NCBI RefSeq assembly: GCF_002104995.1
Contig: NW_024468252.1
Span: 1,240,001-1,304,000, forward strand
Source: Linderina pennispora
Taxonomy: Eukaryota; Kickxellomycota; Kickxellomycetes; Kickxellales; Kickxellaceae
Length of the DNA: 64,000 nt
Reading direction: 5' to 3'
Shown: piece after piece, positions 29,732-38,909 of the stretch
How the letters are laid out: each line of letters opens with the position of its first letter
Position numbering within the stretch: the stretch's first letter is position 1
Position numbers and translations under genes: made by a program
The notes under the pieces: generated by a model
Seen by the model: the letters and a program-made list of their open reading frames with translations, nothing else
The model's database searches: none
What the model was told of the DNA's origin: nothing

Positions 29732-32161
29732 TCAGACGCCAAAGGGCGCAATCTGCTTCAGCAGCGCTGTAAATTCAAAGTGCGGCAGCGTCTGTAGCCT
29801 GCGAATGATACGATCGAGCTCGCTGAGATCCAGCCAGATCTGTCGCCGGATCTTCTCGTTGTCGGTGCTAGGCATCTCTCCACGTAAATCGACGCCCTTT
29901 GGCACCAGCGTGTCGCTTGCAGACTGATCAAGCTTCGAGTAGTCCCTGGTTTTGCGCAGCCTCTGCAAGCTAGCCTCCGTCTTGCTAATTGTCGCCAAGG
30001 CATCTGCGCTGGCACTCGCGACCTCCTTCGAAACACCTTTGCACGCAGCCTCTCGCAGCGCCGCAGCAGCCTGGTCAGCGAATTGCTGGCACTGGCTTTG
30101 TGCTTGCAGACCGGCGATTTGGTGCTCTACTGCCTCCAGTGGAGCGAATAGCTTTGAGATGTACCCCGAAGCGTCAGTAGGCGGCTCACGGTTTGTATGC
30201 CGGTAGTGCGATGTTGTGCGGCGCAGGTGTGCGGCAATGTTCGTACAGCTCTGCGCAACAACCTGTGCAGAAACAAAGTCAAGTGCACATTGGGTCGTGC
30301 TTTCGAGGGTGCCAAACGCTGCTGTGATCGCAGACGTCAAGCTGGCGGTAATGTCCTTGGATGAAGCCTCTGGGGCATCGCCTCGATTTGTTCCGTTGAT
30401 GGGAATGCCGAACATCCCCAAATGGCTGGCGCTGGTGGGCGATTGCATGCCCAGCAATGGGGACTGCACCGGCAGCAGCTCTGCAACTGAGGATATATAC
30501 CCCACCATGTACCCACGGAGCACTATCACGTCATGCACTGCAAACAGCGCACTGCTAACCCGGGCATCACCAGCCGGGCTGCCATTTTCAGTTGGCCTTT
30601 CCTGGACCAACGAGCTCACTATAGACTCAGTCTTCTTTCCGAACCACAGCACGACCTGGATACTCAGCTGCCAGAACCGAAACGCCAGCGGCGCCAAGTA
30701 CACATCTGCCGACCAACACCGGCGGATCGCCCACACAGCCAAGGCGGCAGTGTCAGTGCACAGCCCCAATTCTGCGCGTATGGCGTCTACAGTGGCACGG
30801 TCCACCAGATGGTCCTCCGATGAAGTGCTCCGGATGGAGCCGTTTTCCGAGCTAGCCGATCTGTTGCTCATAGTAGATGCCGGGGTTCCTGACCGACTTG
30901 GCCCACTAGGGCTTGTAGCACGAACCCGATCCAGCGATTTCCTTGTCGGCGTTGCTGGTTCCTTGCCCTCGATGGCATCGATGATTTGGGTCTTTCGAAT
31001 CGCAAAGTACGCTGATAATTGCCACTTGCGGTGGAACTCCACAAAATGCTCGTCCTTGGCAAAGTCGACAGCAGCGGATATTGAATCGGCGTGCTTGAAT
31101 AGATCGCTAAAGTCGCGCACAAACCGACACACAATCTGGTAGTTGTGATGGAATCGATCTGGCATCCCCGGTACAAACAGCAATGGCAGCGATGTCATTA
31201 TCGCGTCAGATATCTCGTGCCAAAATACCTGCGTCTTGAGGTTATACTGGCTGGTCGGCAGATGTGCACAAACGCCGTCGACTAACGGAATCCCGACACG
31301 CGCGACAAATCCAATGATGCGCTCCAACATATCTGCCAGAGCCTGCGAATCCATGCCCATGCCCTTGCCAGGCTGACCGGCCACCGCGCCATGCACAAAC
31401 GGCTTCACCAGCCGATTCCTCAAAATGCTTTCGGCCTCCGCCTGCTCATCAATAGTGCTGTATGCGCGCAGACACTGCGACAGCCATAGCAGGTTTTCCG
31501 TCTCGTCCTGAGTATCGGCGTCCTCGCTGAAATATGCGAGATGCTGGTCGACGCAGCGCACAAAGAAAGTATATAGCGCTAGTTTCAGCGCCTTCTCGAT
31601 ACCACGCATCCGTGTTTCTGCCTGCTGGACAAACGGCGAATCCCCGCCCTTGCCAATAAAGTATTTTATCTGACTGAAATCCACTGCTGCGCGCTCGAGA
31701 CACTTAACATGCTCCGACAGGTCTCCTTCGTTTTTGCTCTGTGCAGCCTCAGCTAGAATAGCGTTAGCCCTATCCAAAAGCCTCGCTAGATCGATGAACA
31801 CTCGCAGCATCTGTTTCTTTTCGCGAATCGCAGTGCGGTATGCCAGCCGCATGTCTAGATAATCGAGCTTGGCCGTCAACTCGCCATGCGTCGCCGATAT
31901 CTGCTCCGACAGGTCGTGGAGCGGCGCGTGCACCCCTTTGATAGTTGTGTCGATGCCATTCAGACTGGTGCCCAGCCCAAGAAAGTCCTCGTAGCGGAGG
32001 TTAATCAGGTTGTGTAGCTCGCGACGCAGCTCACGCAGCTGGCTGCTGAGCTCGCTATGAACTTCGGTCAGTGCTTTGCCCTCCTCTAAGCGTTGCAAGG
32101 AGTATTCATGCACGTCGAACTGCCGTCGCTGGGAGCCTGGAGTGCCCTCATCTGATGGCAT
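29732..32161 (-). CDS. COG2: Conserved oligomeric Golgi complex subunit 2
   Basis: 809-residue subunit of the COG tether, which captures intra-Golgi retrograde vesicles. The N-terminal region has the COG2 signature: FDVHEYSLQRLEEGKALTEV, a heptad-rich coiled coil (SSQLRELRRELHNLINLRYE) and the 'YEDFLGLGTSLNGID' segment. A long helical body follows, with a Ser-rich linker around 405-445 (SPSGPSRSGTPASTMSNRSA). The C-terminal part is also helical (SELDRIIRRLQTLPHFEFTA). No membrane segment, as expected for a peripheral complex. Single exon; ATG at 32161. Confidence 0.85.
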   Translation of the reverse strand: MPSDEGTPGSQRRQFDVHEYSLQRLEEGKALTEVHSELSSQLRELRRELHNLINLRYEDFLGLGTSLNGIDTTIKGVHAPLHDLSEQISATHGELTAKLDYLDMRLAYRTAIREKKQMLRVFIDLARLLDRANAILAEAAQSKNEGDLSEHVKCLERAAVDFSQIKYFIGKGGDSPFVQQAETRMRGIEKALKLALYTFFVRCVDQHLAYFSEDADTQDETENLLWLSQCLRAYSTIDEQAEAESILRNRLVKPFVHGAVAGQPGKGMGMDSQALADMLERIIGFVARVGIPLVDGVCAHLPTSQYNLKTQVFWHEISDAIMTSLPLLFVPGMPDRFHHNYQIVCRFVRDFSDLFKHADSISAAVDFAKDEHFVEFHRKWQLSAYFAIRKTQIIDAIEGKEPATPTRKSLDRVRATSPSGPSRSGTPASTMSNRSASSENGSIRSTSSEDHLVDRATVDAIRAELGLCTDTAALAVWAIRRCWSADVYLAPLAFRFWQLSIQVVLWFGKKTESIVSSLVQERPTENGSPAGDARVSSALFAVHDVIVLRGYMVGYISSVAELLPVQSPLLGMQSPTSASHLGMFGIPINGTNRGDAPEASSKDITASLTSAITAAFGTLESTTQCALDFVSAQVVAQSCTNIAAHLRRTTSHYRHTNREPPTDASGYISKLFAPLEAVEHQIAGLQAQSQCQQFADQAAAALREAACKGVSKEVASASADALATISKTEASLQRLRKTRDYSKLDQSASDTLVPKGVDLRGEMPSTDNEKIRRQIWLDLSELDRIIRRLQTLPHFEFTALLKQIAPFGV

Positions 32162-32478
32162 TGTAGTTAAATTGAATGCTGAGAAATAGATGTATCAAGG
32201 CAGTGTGAGGTGGAAAACAGCCGGTGTGCGCGGTTGAAACAGCAGTTAACACATCACACCTGGCTTGATTTTCGGCCTATGTGTAAATATGATTATGTGA
32301 TTCGTGTTTCGACATCAGCAGATCGGATTAATATCCAATAAGCTGTGAGATAAGATTGCACGAAGCCCCTCAGTGCGGTCCTCAGAGAGTATGCCAATTC
32401 GAATTTCTCCTCCAATTCAACCTGCGAATTGCTTTACCTGTTCCCCCCTCTTCAGATTCTATACATAACTATTTAACA

Positions 32479-32917
32479 ATGGAGGCTATCGGCCGCGCTG
32501 TCCAGACCAACTCTGCTTTCCGTGCCATCGTGCGCCCGCTCGCCAACACCTGGGTGAACCTGTCCGGCTACCGCCGCCTGGGTAAGTTTGTGGATTCCGA
32601 GAGCTGAATGGACGAAGACAGAAACTGAAATCGTACGCATTTCCATATTTTTAGGTCTCCGGTACGACGACCTTATTGCCGAGGAGAGCCCGATTGCTCA
32701 GGAGGCTATCAGCCGCCTGTCGCGCCAGGAGATCGATGGCCGCAACATCCGCCACAGACACGCGTTCCAGCTGAGCCTGGCGCACCAGGAGTACCCGCGT
32801 GCCAAGTGGACCAAGGCCGAGGACGACTATGCGTACCTGCGCCCGCTCATTGAGGAGGTCCGCCTCGAGTTTGCTGAGCGCGATGCGTTCAACTCGATGA
32901 CCACGGTCAAGAAGTAA
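32479..32917 (+). CDS. QCR7: Cytochrome bc1 complex subunit 7
   Basis: 121-residue matrix-side subunit of respiratory complex III. Exon 1 is 32479-32581 and exon 2 is 32655-32917, with a GTAAGT...TTTTAG intron of 73 nt that splits a Gly codon. Hallmarks: VNLSGYRRLG|LRYDDLIAEE across the junction, then AISRLSRQEIDGRNIRHRHA and YPRAKWTKAEDDYAYLRPLI. Length is close to the yeast subunit (127). No presequence, as usual for this subunit. Lies 317 bp from the divergent COG2 start. Confidence 0.93.
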
Positions 32918-33209
32918 GACGCCTTTTCTTTCGCCCTCTGTTTTCGTTCAACTATAAAATCCCGACTTGACTATAGGCGAATTGGCGAGCAGTCTCTTTT
33001 GGGATGGCTTCTGTTTGGTGTCTGGTTCGAAGGGTTCTTTGTATAACACAAAAGCGCAGCTCCATCAATTGCGAACAGACCAGGCTCACACAAAGGCTGT
33101 CAAGGCTATTGCGCGCCGCCTGCATGCAACTGCCGAACAGCTTGCAAATAATTGTTTCCGTTTTATTTCTAGCTGACGCCGACGCTGCTGCCCTCTCACA
33201 TAGCCAGGG

Positions 33210-33217
33210 TATAAAAG
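33210..33217 (+). promoter_or_regulatory. TATA box of the F-box/LRR gene
   Basis: TATAAAAG about 200 nt upstream of the ATG at 33419, followed by a C/T-rich leader. Confidence 0.5.
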
Positions 33218-33418
33218 GCGAGCGCCTCAACACACTCTTGCCTCCCACCTACACTCCATTTTTCAGAACTCTATTTTTCATCCTTTTTGGCATACTTCAC
33301 TCCCACCTCCACTCCTTGGCTCTACCAGATTCTCGCTTTGCACTGCGCACCGACCTTCACACACATATAGATTCTTTTTGCACCCATACCCGCACACATA
33401 GCACCCACGGACTCGCCC

Positions 33419-34876
33419 ATGGACACCTTGCAAGCGTCGCCTGGCGGGAGCACAGAAGCCATATCGCCAGCCTTGTCACCTCCGGCAGCAGTCTCGTTCA
33501 CTGGCAGTGCCTCTGGTGTCTGTTTGGGCGATCCCAGACAGCCAGCTAGTGCACGCGTGCCGCCTGAAGTGCTTGAGGAGATTTTCGGCCTGCTTCAGCC
33601 CCACCAGAAGGCCCTTCACTCATGCATGCTGACCTGCCGTCTTTGGAAGGAGCTGGTCACCCCTCTTCTCTGGCGGCGCCCGCAATTTGCGCGACTGTCG
33701 CAGGTCATTAAATTCGCCTCCACGCTGTCTGCCACTGCCCAAGGCCGTGCCACGAGTCATTATACGCGGCTCGTCCACTCTCTCTCCTTCAGCAGACTGG
33801 CAGAGGCCGACAGGAATCACCCAAAGCTGGCTGGTTCGATTGGCACGATCATACATCATCTGGTTGCTGTTGTGGCACCCGCAGCAGGCCCGTGTGGAAC
33901 GGGCGATGGGCAGTTCTGCAGCGGTCCGCTGACAGCGCTCAAGCGGTCGAAGAGCCTCTCGCGCAATGATGAGGAGTCTGCACGGCCATATTCAGCGATT
34001 GAAATGTCGACAGAGCCCAGTGCCACCAGTGTGTACCATTCGGCTGCAGCTGAGATCCCTGTAGCCAGTGACACAGCTGATTCTAATGATGACAGCGAAT
34101 ATCGGGTGGCGTATACACCGGCTGGAACAGATCCACTAGACCTGCAGGACCCGCAATGGCAACTCCCCAAGGCGGCCAGCGGATTCGGGCCATTGTCAAA
34201 AAGTAGTCTACTGCTGGACGTATCGCTGCCCGCTGCTGACGACACCCATTTGAGCTACTCGGGCGCATCCACCAGCTACCATAAACGTAGCATGCGGAAC
34301 TCGATGCGCGGACCGCGGCACAGCGATGGGCTGTCTACTGACCACTACACCTCGTCATTGCGGCACCTTGACTTGTGCTTTTGCAAAGGTGTACGCAACT
34401 ACTCGCTCCAACGGCTGGCCCCCAGGCTCTCATCCCTAACTAGCCTGAACCTGGCTGGTGGTCTGCGCAGCGATATCACTATGGCCAAGCTGTCCCAGCA
34501 CTTGACTGGTCTGCGGCGGATCTCACTTGCGTGGACAGCACATCTGACTGATTTCGGTGTCGGCGAGCTCGCCCAGCACTGTCCCAGGCTTGAAGTCATT
34601 GATTTAACACACTGCACACAAATCGAGGACACGTCGCTGACAGCTATCGCCTATAATCTAAAGGCGCTGAAGGCTCTGAGCGTCGCATATTGTACTGGCA
34701 TCACTGATATCGGCGTCCGCGAAGTGGCAACAAAGTGCACCAAGATCAGTGTTCTGAATGTCATGAAATGCGTGCGGGTAAGCGACGTGATGCGCAAAAC
34801 ACTCTCTAACCAGTCTATCATTTGCGAATGCACCGTGGCAGAGCCATTTTCGATTGATACACAGCTCTCAAGATAG
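33419..34876 (+). CDS. F-box and leucine-rich-repeat protein, Amn1/Grr1-like
   Basis: 485 residues. An F-box lies at about 44-90 (VPPEVLEEIFGLLQPHQKAL, then TCRLWKELVTPLLWRRPQF). A Ser/Thr-rich linker (about 150-300) is followed by cysteine-type LRRs from about 310 on, for example LTDFGVGELAQHCPRLEVID and ITDIGVREVATKCTKISVLN. Such proteins are substrate receptors of SCF ubiquitin ligases. The repeats resemble Amn1 and the Grr1/FBXL group, but the target cannot be told. No membrane segment. Single exon. Confidence 0.78.
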   Translation: MDTLQASPGGSTEAISPALSPPAAVSFTGSASGVCLGDPRQPASARVPPEVLEEIFGLLQPHQKALHSCMLTCRLWKELVTPLLWRRPQFARLSQVIKFASTLSATAQGRATSHYTRLVHSLSFSRLAEADRNHPKLAGSIGTIIHHLVAVVAPAAGPCGTGDGQFCSGPLTALKRSKSLSRNDEESARPYSAIEMSTEPSATSVYHSAAAEIPVASDTADSNDDSEYRVAYTPAGTDPLDLQDPQWQLPKAASGFGPLSKSSLLLDVSLPAADDTHLSYSGASTSYHKRSMRNSMRGPRHSDGLSTDHYTSSLRHLDLCFCKGVRNYSLQRLAPRLSSLTSLNLAGGLRSDITMAKLSQHLTGLRRISLAWTAHLTDFGVGELAQHCPRLEVIDLTHCTQIEDTSLTAIAYNLKALKALSVAYCTGITDIGVREVATKCTKISVLNVMKCVRVSDVMRKTLSNQSIICECTVAEPFSIDTQLSR

Positions 34877-34980
34877 ACAACTGCATACTTATACTCAGCA
34901 ATATACTACCATTTGACTTTGCTTCATGCACTTCCCAATGTTTATTTGTGAATACCAAATCTTGATTGGTTGGGAGGGGG

Positions 34981-35328
34981 CTAATATGCTGCCCACGCAC
35001 AAGCAATGGAGGCAGCAGCGACAGCGTAAGCAAGACCAGCAATGGCGTTTGTGTTGGTATTTGCCGCATTCTTGCTGCTCTTGGACGACTCGCTTGCCGA
35101 ATGCTCATGGCTCGCAAGGGCACCCAGCTCGCTTGCGCTGCTCGCCTCGCCAGCACGCAGCCCGGCATTAGCAGCGACATGGTACGGCCGGTTGGCTTCA
35201 TACTGCTGAGATGCGACGAGCACCTGTGGTGCATATCCGACTTCAACGAACCCAGGCTCGTTCCCGTAGACTTCACAAGTAGCAATCACCGCTAGAGTGA
35301 GGGCAAATACAGCATGCTTGGTCGCCAT
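34981..35328 (-). CDS. Small secreted, probably GPI-anchored protein
   Basis: 115 residues. The N-terminus MATKHAVFALTLAVIATCEV is a signal peptide. The mature part has a Ser/Ala/Glu-rich stretch (GEASSASELGALASHEHSAS) and an Asn/Thr segment, then a hydrophobic Ala-rich tail (AIAGLAYAVAAASIACAWAA plus Y) typical of GPI attachment signals. No known domain. Its stop is 105 bp from the convergent F-box gene stop, and it is the last gene before the right arm of the duplication. Confidence 0.68.
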   Translation of the reverse strand: MATKHAVFALTLAVIATCEVYGNEPGFVEVGYAPQVLVASQQYEANRPYHVAANAGLRAGEASSASELGALASHEHSASESSKSSKNAANTNTNAIAGLAYAVAAASIACAWAAY

Positions 35329-36478
35329 GTTTGTAAATAGGATATACTAAGAAGACTGTTTGCAAAGTAATGGTCTAGAAGAGTTAAATACAAGGTGCTT
35401 ATGAACCTCTGAGTAGCCGAAGGATGTGGAGAGCAAAGCAAGAATAGCAAGAGTAAATAGCAGATGTAGTACCGCTGGTCACTGAATGCACTATCCGACC
35501 CAGTGTTTCGACAAAGGAACACTGCAAAATTCGCATTTCCACTTGAATGGGGTGAACAATGCTTGCCTGATATGTCTACACAGCAGGTCAGTCCAAAGCC
35601 ACCTGAACTGCATGCCAATGTACGTTTGTCGACTCCTCCTACGAGCCGGTACGAGTGGTTATATAAACAGCTCTAGCTTTTGGTGGGCAATATGACATAT
35701 TCACGCTTTGCCGCTTAAATTGAAAATGGACCAGTAGGTTAAAAGATGACAGATATGCAGCAGCATGTATGTGTGAGCAGTTTTGCTTTGTTTGAGTCAG
35801 AAGCGACGACCTAGAGTGGCCAATAAAGTAGTTAGATGTAAACCAGCCATCAAAATACATGCTTTTTTTCAGGCGCTTGTACAATTGCTTGTGTTTTGAG
35901 CTGAGCGAAAATCATACCATCCCAGTGACATTTCGTCTATTAATCCATTTCAGCAGCCAGTATCTTGGCCAGTTTGGTTCGCGGAGAATGTGCTCGACCA
36001 GACACCAGTGTAGCTGAAAACACAAGCAATAGAGAATTTACTAGCTCACGCACGCAGACTGCGTGAAGGTCTTGTAGCCAATGCGCCACGACTTCGACCC
36101 GCCTTCTGGAATTTAGGTCTGGGCGATCATGTACCAAGTGACACCACACCATGCCTTGGGTCGGATGTTTGGGACAATAACCAGCAAAAGAACTAGCTGT
36201 GCATGTGTTCACCACTCAAGATGTCGCTTGTGCAATTGTGGATGCCTTCGGCAAGCAACAGCTGTTGCTCGCTTCCCTAGCGACTTTGGCGGTACTGACA
36301 TACACGAGTATAAATGAGCATGGTTTGTCCGCAGATTTCAAGCAGAACACATCACTGCCAGTCCTGACACTTAGCGAAACCATCCTCCCCAGGTACCACT
36401 GTTTCCCTCTGCCTCCTACCTCCAAACCCCCTATTACCCTCCCGACCATCAGCGCCTCAAGTAACCCACTCATCAACC
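35329..36478. other. Intergenic region and boundary of the right arm
   Basis: 35329-35866 is unique, AT-rich DNA without a supported gene. From 35867 the sequence is the inverted copy of 16380 and below. A minus-strand open stretch at 35940-36215 has a counterpart in the other arm, only because the DNA is duplicated. A TATAAAT at 36309-36315 serves the precursor gene. Confidence 0.55.
36309..36315 (+). promoter_or_regulatory. TATA box of the repeat-peptide precursor (copy 2)
   Basis: TATAAAT about 165 nt upstream of the start, identical in position to copy 1. Confidence 0.5.
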
Positions 36479-36790
36479 ATGAAGCTCTTTGCGCCTGCTT
36501 TCCTCCTTGCTGCTGTCGCCATGGCAGTACCTGCCCCTCAGTCTGATAATGTGGATGCTATTGAGCGTCGGCAGATCGAAAATGTTGGGTTGGAATGGCT
36601 GACGCGCCAGGTCGAGAACGCCAGCGAGCAATGGCTCAAGCGCCAGATCGAGAATGGCAGCTGGGAATGGCTCAAGCACGGCAATGCCCCGGTTGCCTAT
36701 GGCAGGCGTCAGGTCGAGAACGCCAGCGAGCAATGGCTCAAGCGCCAGATCGAGAACGCCGGCTGGGGATGGCTCAAGCGACAGCTGTAA
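36479..36790 (+). CDS. Secreted precursor of Kex2-type repeat peptides (copy 2)
   Basis: Encodes the same 103-residue precursor as copy 1: signal peptide, RR at 30-31, then five QxEN-starting units, four ended by KR or RR. At DNA level the QVENASEQWLKR unit is present twice with the same codons (near 36609 and 36711), so the array grew by recent unit duplication. The 22-residue unit (56-77) is the odd one: W62-E-W64-L65, Pro71, Tyr74, then Gly before RR. Product identity between copies means doubled dosage if both are expressed. Convergent with the frameshifted arrestin copy. Confidence 0.8.
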   Translation: MKLFAPAFLLAAVAMAVPAPQSDNVDAIERRQIENVGLEWLTRQVENASEQWLKRQIENGSWEWLKHGNAPVAYGRRQVENASEQWLKRQIENAGWGWLKRQL

Positions 36791-36911
36791 GCAGCCAACT
36801 ACCTTGAAAGCCACTGCCTGACACCCTGCCTCACTCTTCAGTAATACACCCTTCGGACACCAGTCTTTATGATGTTTTGTTATAAATACAGCCCACTCCA
36901 CGCTCTAGTTT

Positions 36912-38157
36912 TCATAGTTCAGCACACAGGTCCTCGATCTCGGCATTGGGGGGCATCCGGCTGATTCTAACCGCAGCCGCCGTGTGGCACTGCAGCACAG
37001 ACACGTCCTCTTTGCCGCACGACGGGCACACAGGCAGCGAATATGGCGGCAGGTCACGAGTCACTGCAACGGCGCTGTCAGCACCAGCAGACTGGGCGCC
37101 GTAATCAGACAGAGCGCCTGGTAAAATGACAGACTGGGATGTCTGGATCAGCCGGTCAGAGCCCGAGCTCTCGTACAGGGGAAGGTCAATGGTGCCGTTG
37201 GCGCCGGCATTTGGCAGCACCGAGACATAGGCGGGGATGGTCATCTCGACAATAGCGCCTTCGGGTGCCTTGACCAGCGCTGTCAGCACCACCTGATGCC
37301 GCACGGTGACGCTGTCGGACTGGAGCTCGAACTGCACATCCTCGTAGGCAGCCGGCATATTTAGCGCCACCCGGTGCTCTTCCCGGCTGTCGGCTGCGGA
37401 GCCCTGTCTGCCAAAGGCAATGCGCTTGCGTGCAATCACCTGCGTCTCTCTGTGGACCGGCACATGGCCAGCATCGCGGAACACCGTCTGCACCTCCTTG
37501 AGCACCAGATCGAGCGCCATTAGACGCAGCCCCTTGATGCCAGGCTCGACAATGCATGTGAACTGGGCCAGCGCGCTGTCTGCCACGATGTGAGAGTCGC
37601 GGGCCAGCGTCACCTTGACCTTGTCCTCCCATTCAGCGCTGGGCGCTCAGAGCATCGGCGCTTGCGTCTGCCCACTCGCTGCCTTCGCCGGGATTCCGCA
37701 CCACCACCACCGGTGTCTGTGCACTGCAGTTTGACCGCAGACCTGTCAGCGTTAGCTTGGCACGCACAGTGTATGAAATGCTGCCAAACAGGAGGTTGGC
37801 CGTCGGTGGCAGGTCGCCTGGCAGCACCAGCTCGAATCTCAGCTCGTGCATGCCGGCGCTAAATGTAGCTGTGGATTTGTCGGCACCCGGTACTACCAGC
37901 TGCTGCGAGATGTCTGCCAGACGCCTGTTTGCAGTCACTGGTGATTGCCGGCCCCGGGCACTGGCGCTGGCAGGGCGTGGTGTGAAGCTGATGGCCTGCT
38001 CGCCAGTGAATGAGACGTCCAGCGAGCGCACCTTGGTTGTGGTGCGGAACCTGGCAACAACCTTGCCAGTCAGGATGTGGCCGGCAGCCTGTGTGCGCTC
38101 GCCGAACAGGCTGACCGTGTCTGTGTCCAAGACAATAGAGATGGATGTCGGTTTCAT
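36912..38157 (-). pseudogene. Alpha-arrestin-like gene, frameshifted copy
   Basis: Same gene as 14091-15335, but one extra C (CGCCC instead of CGCC in the coding strand, near 37645) shifts the frame. The first ~170 residues are intact up to DALSA, then QR and a stop, so only most of the N-terminal arrestin domain would be made. The downstream half (C-terminal arrestin domain, LPPY motif, CPSCG) stays open in the other frame, so the change is recent or a sequence error. If real, only the left copy is functional. Confidence 0.8.
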
Positions 38158-38909
38158 GGCTTGTATGTGAGGAATTTCCCACAGAATGTGAATGTTGCGA
38201 ATGCAATGAGAGCAAAGTAGCGGGAGGGAAAGGGATGGCGGCCAAGGAGAGCAGAGGAGGGAATGCGATATTTTCGCTCTCATCTCTCCAAGAGATCGAC
38301 CCCTGCCTTTAAAGCGTGCCGGCGAGTGGCATTGCCTTTCTTGGGCAGGTGTGAGGGGTATGCATGCGGCTGGGATTTGGTTGAGGCGAATCGCTCCTTT
38401 CCTCAACCAAAAGTACGTTCCGGCGCTATCATCGCTGGCACGGCGGGGGCCATCCGGCCATCCTGGCTGGCACACACAGCATTGCTGGGACGACCTGCCT
38501 TCATGCCCACTCCCATGGCCACCTGATCCGGGAGCGGCATATGCAGGCGGACGCTTTGTCTGCCATGCAGCCGACCAGCTGGGATGCTTCCGCCTAGAAC
38601 ATATGCGGATCGCACTGCCCTTGAGCCCCTGAACCCTTGTCCATTTCACACGGCGGCTGTGCTCTGTTGGAGAGATGGCCAGCACACAGCCCTCCGCACG
38701 CCAATGCCAACGCCAACGCCATACCCCACAGACTGACCCAACCTGTGAGCAACTGGCCGATATATATTGCACATGCTGCTCATAGTTTGCCATTGCCGCG
38801 AGCCACGCCGCCTGCACGGGGTTAGGCTTGGGCTAGCGGGCAATGCAACCTCAGATTCTGACTAGACACTCTGTGAGCATATTCTTCGAATGAATGGACT
38901 GAAATAATA
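38158..38909. other. Intergenic region between OPT copy 2 and the frameshifted arrestin
   Basis: Duplicate of 13339-14090 in inverse orientation; no gene supported. Confidence 0.55.
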
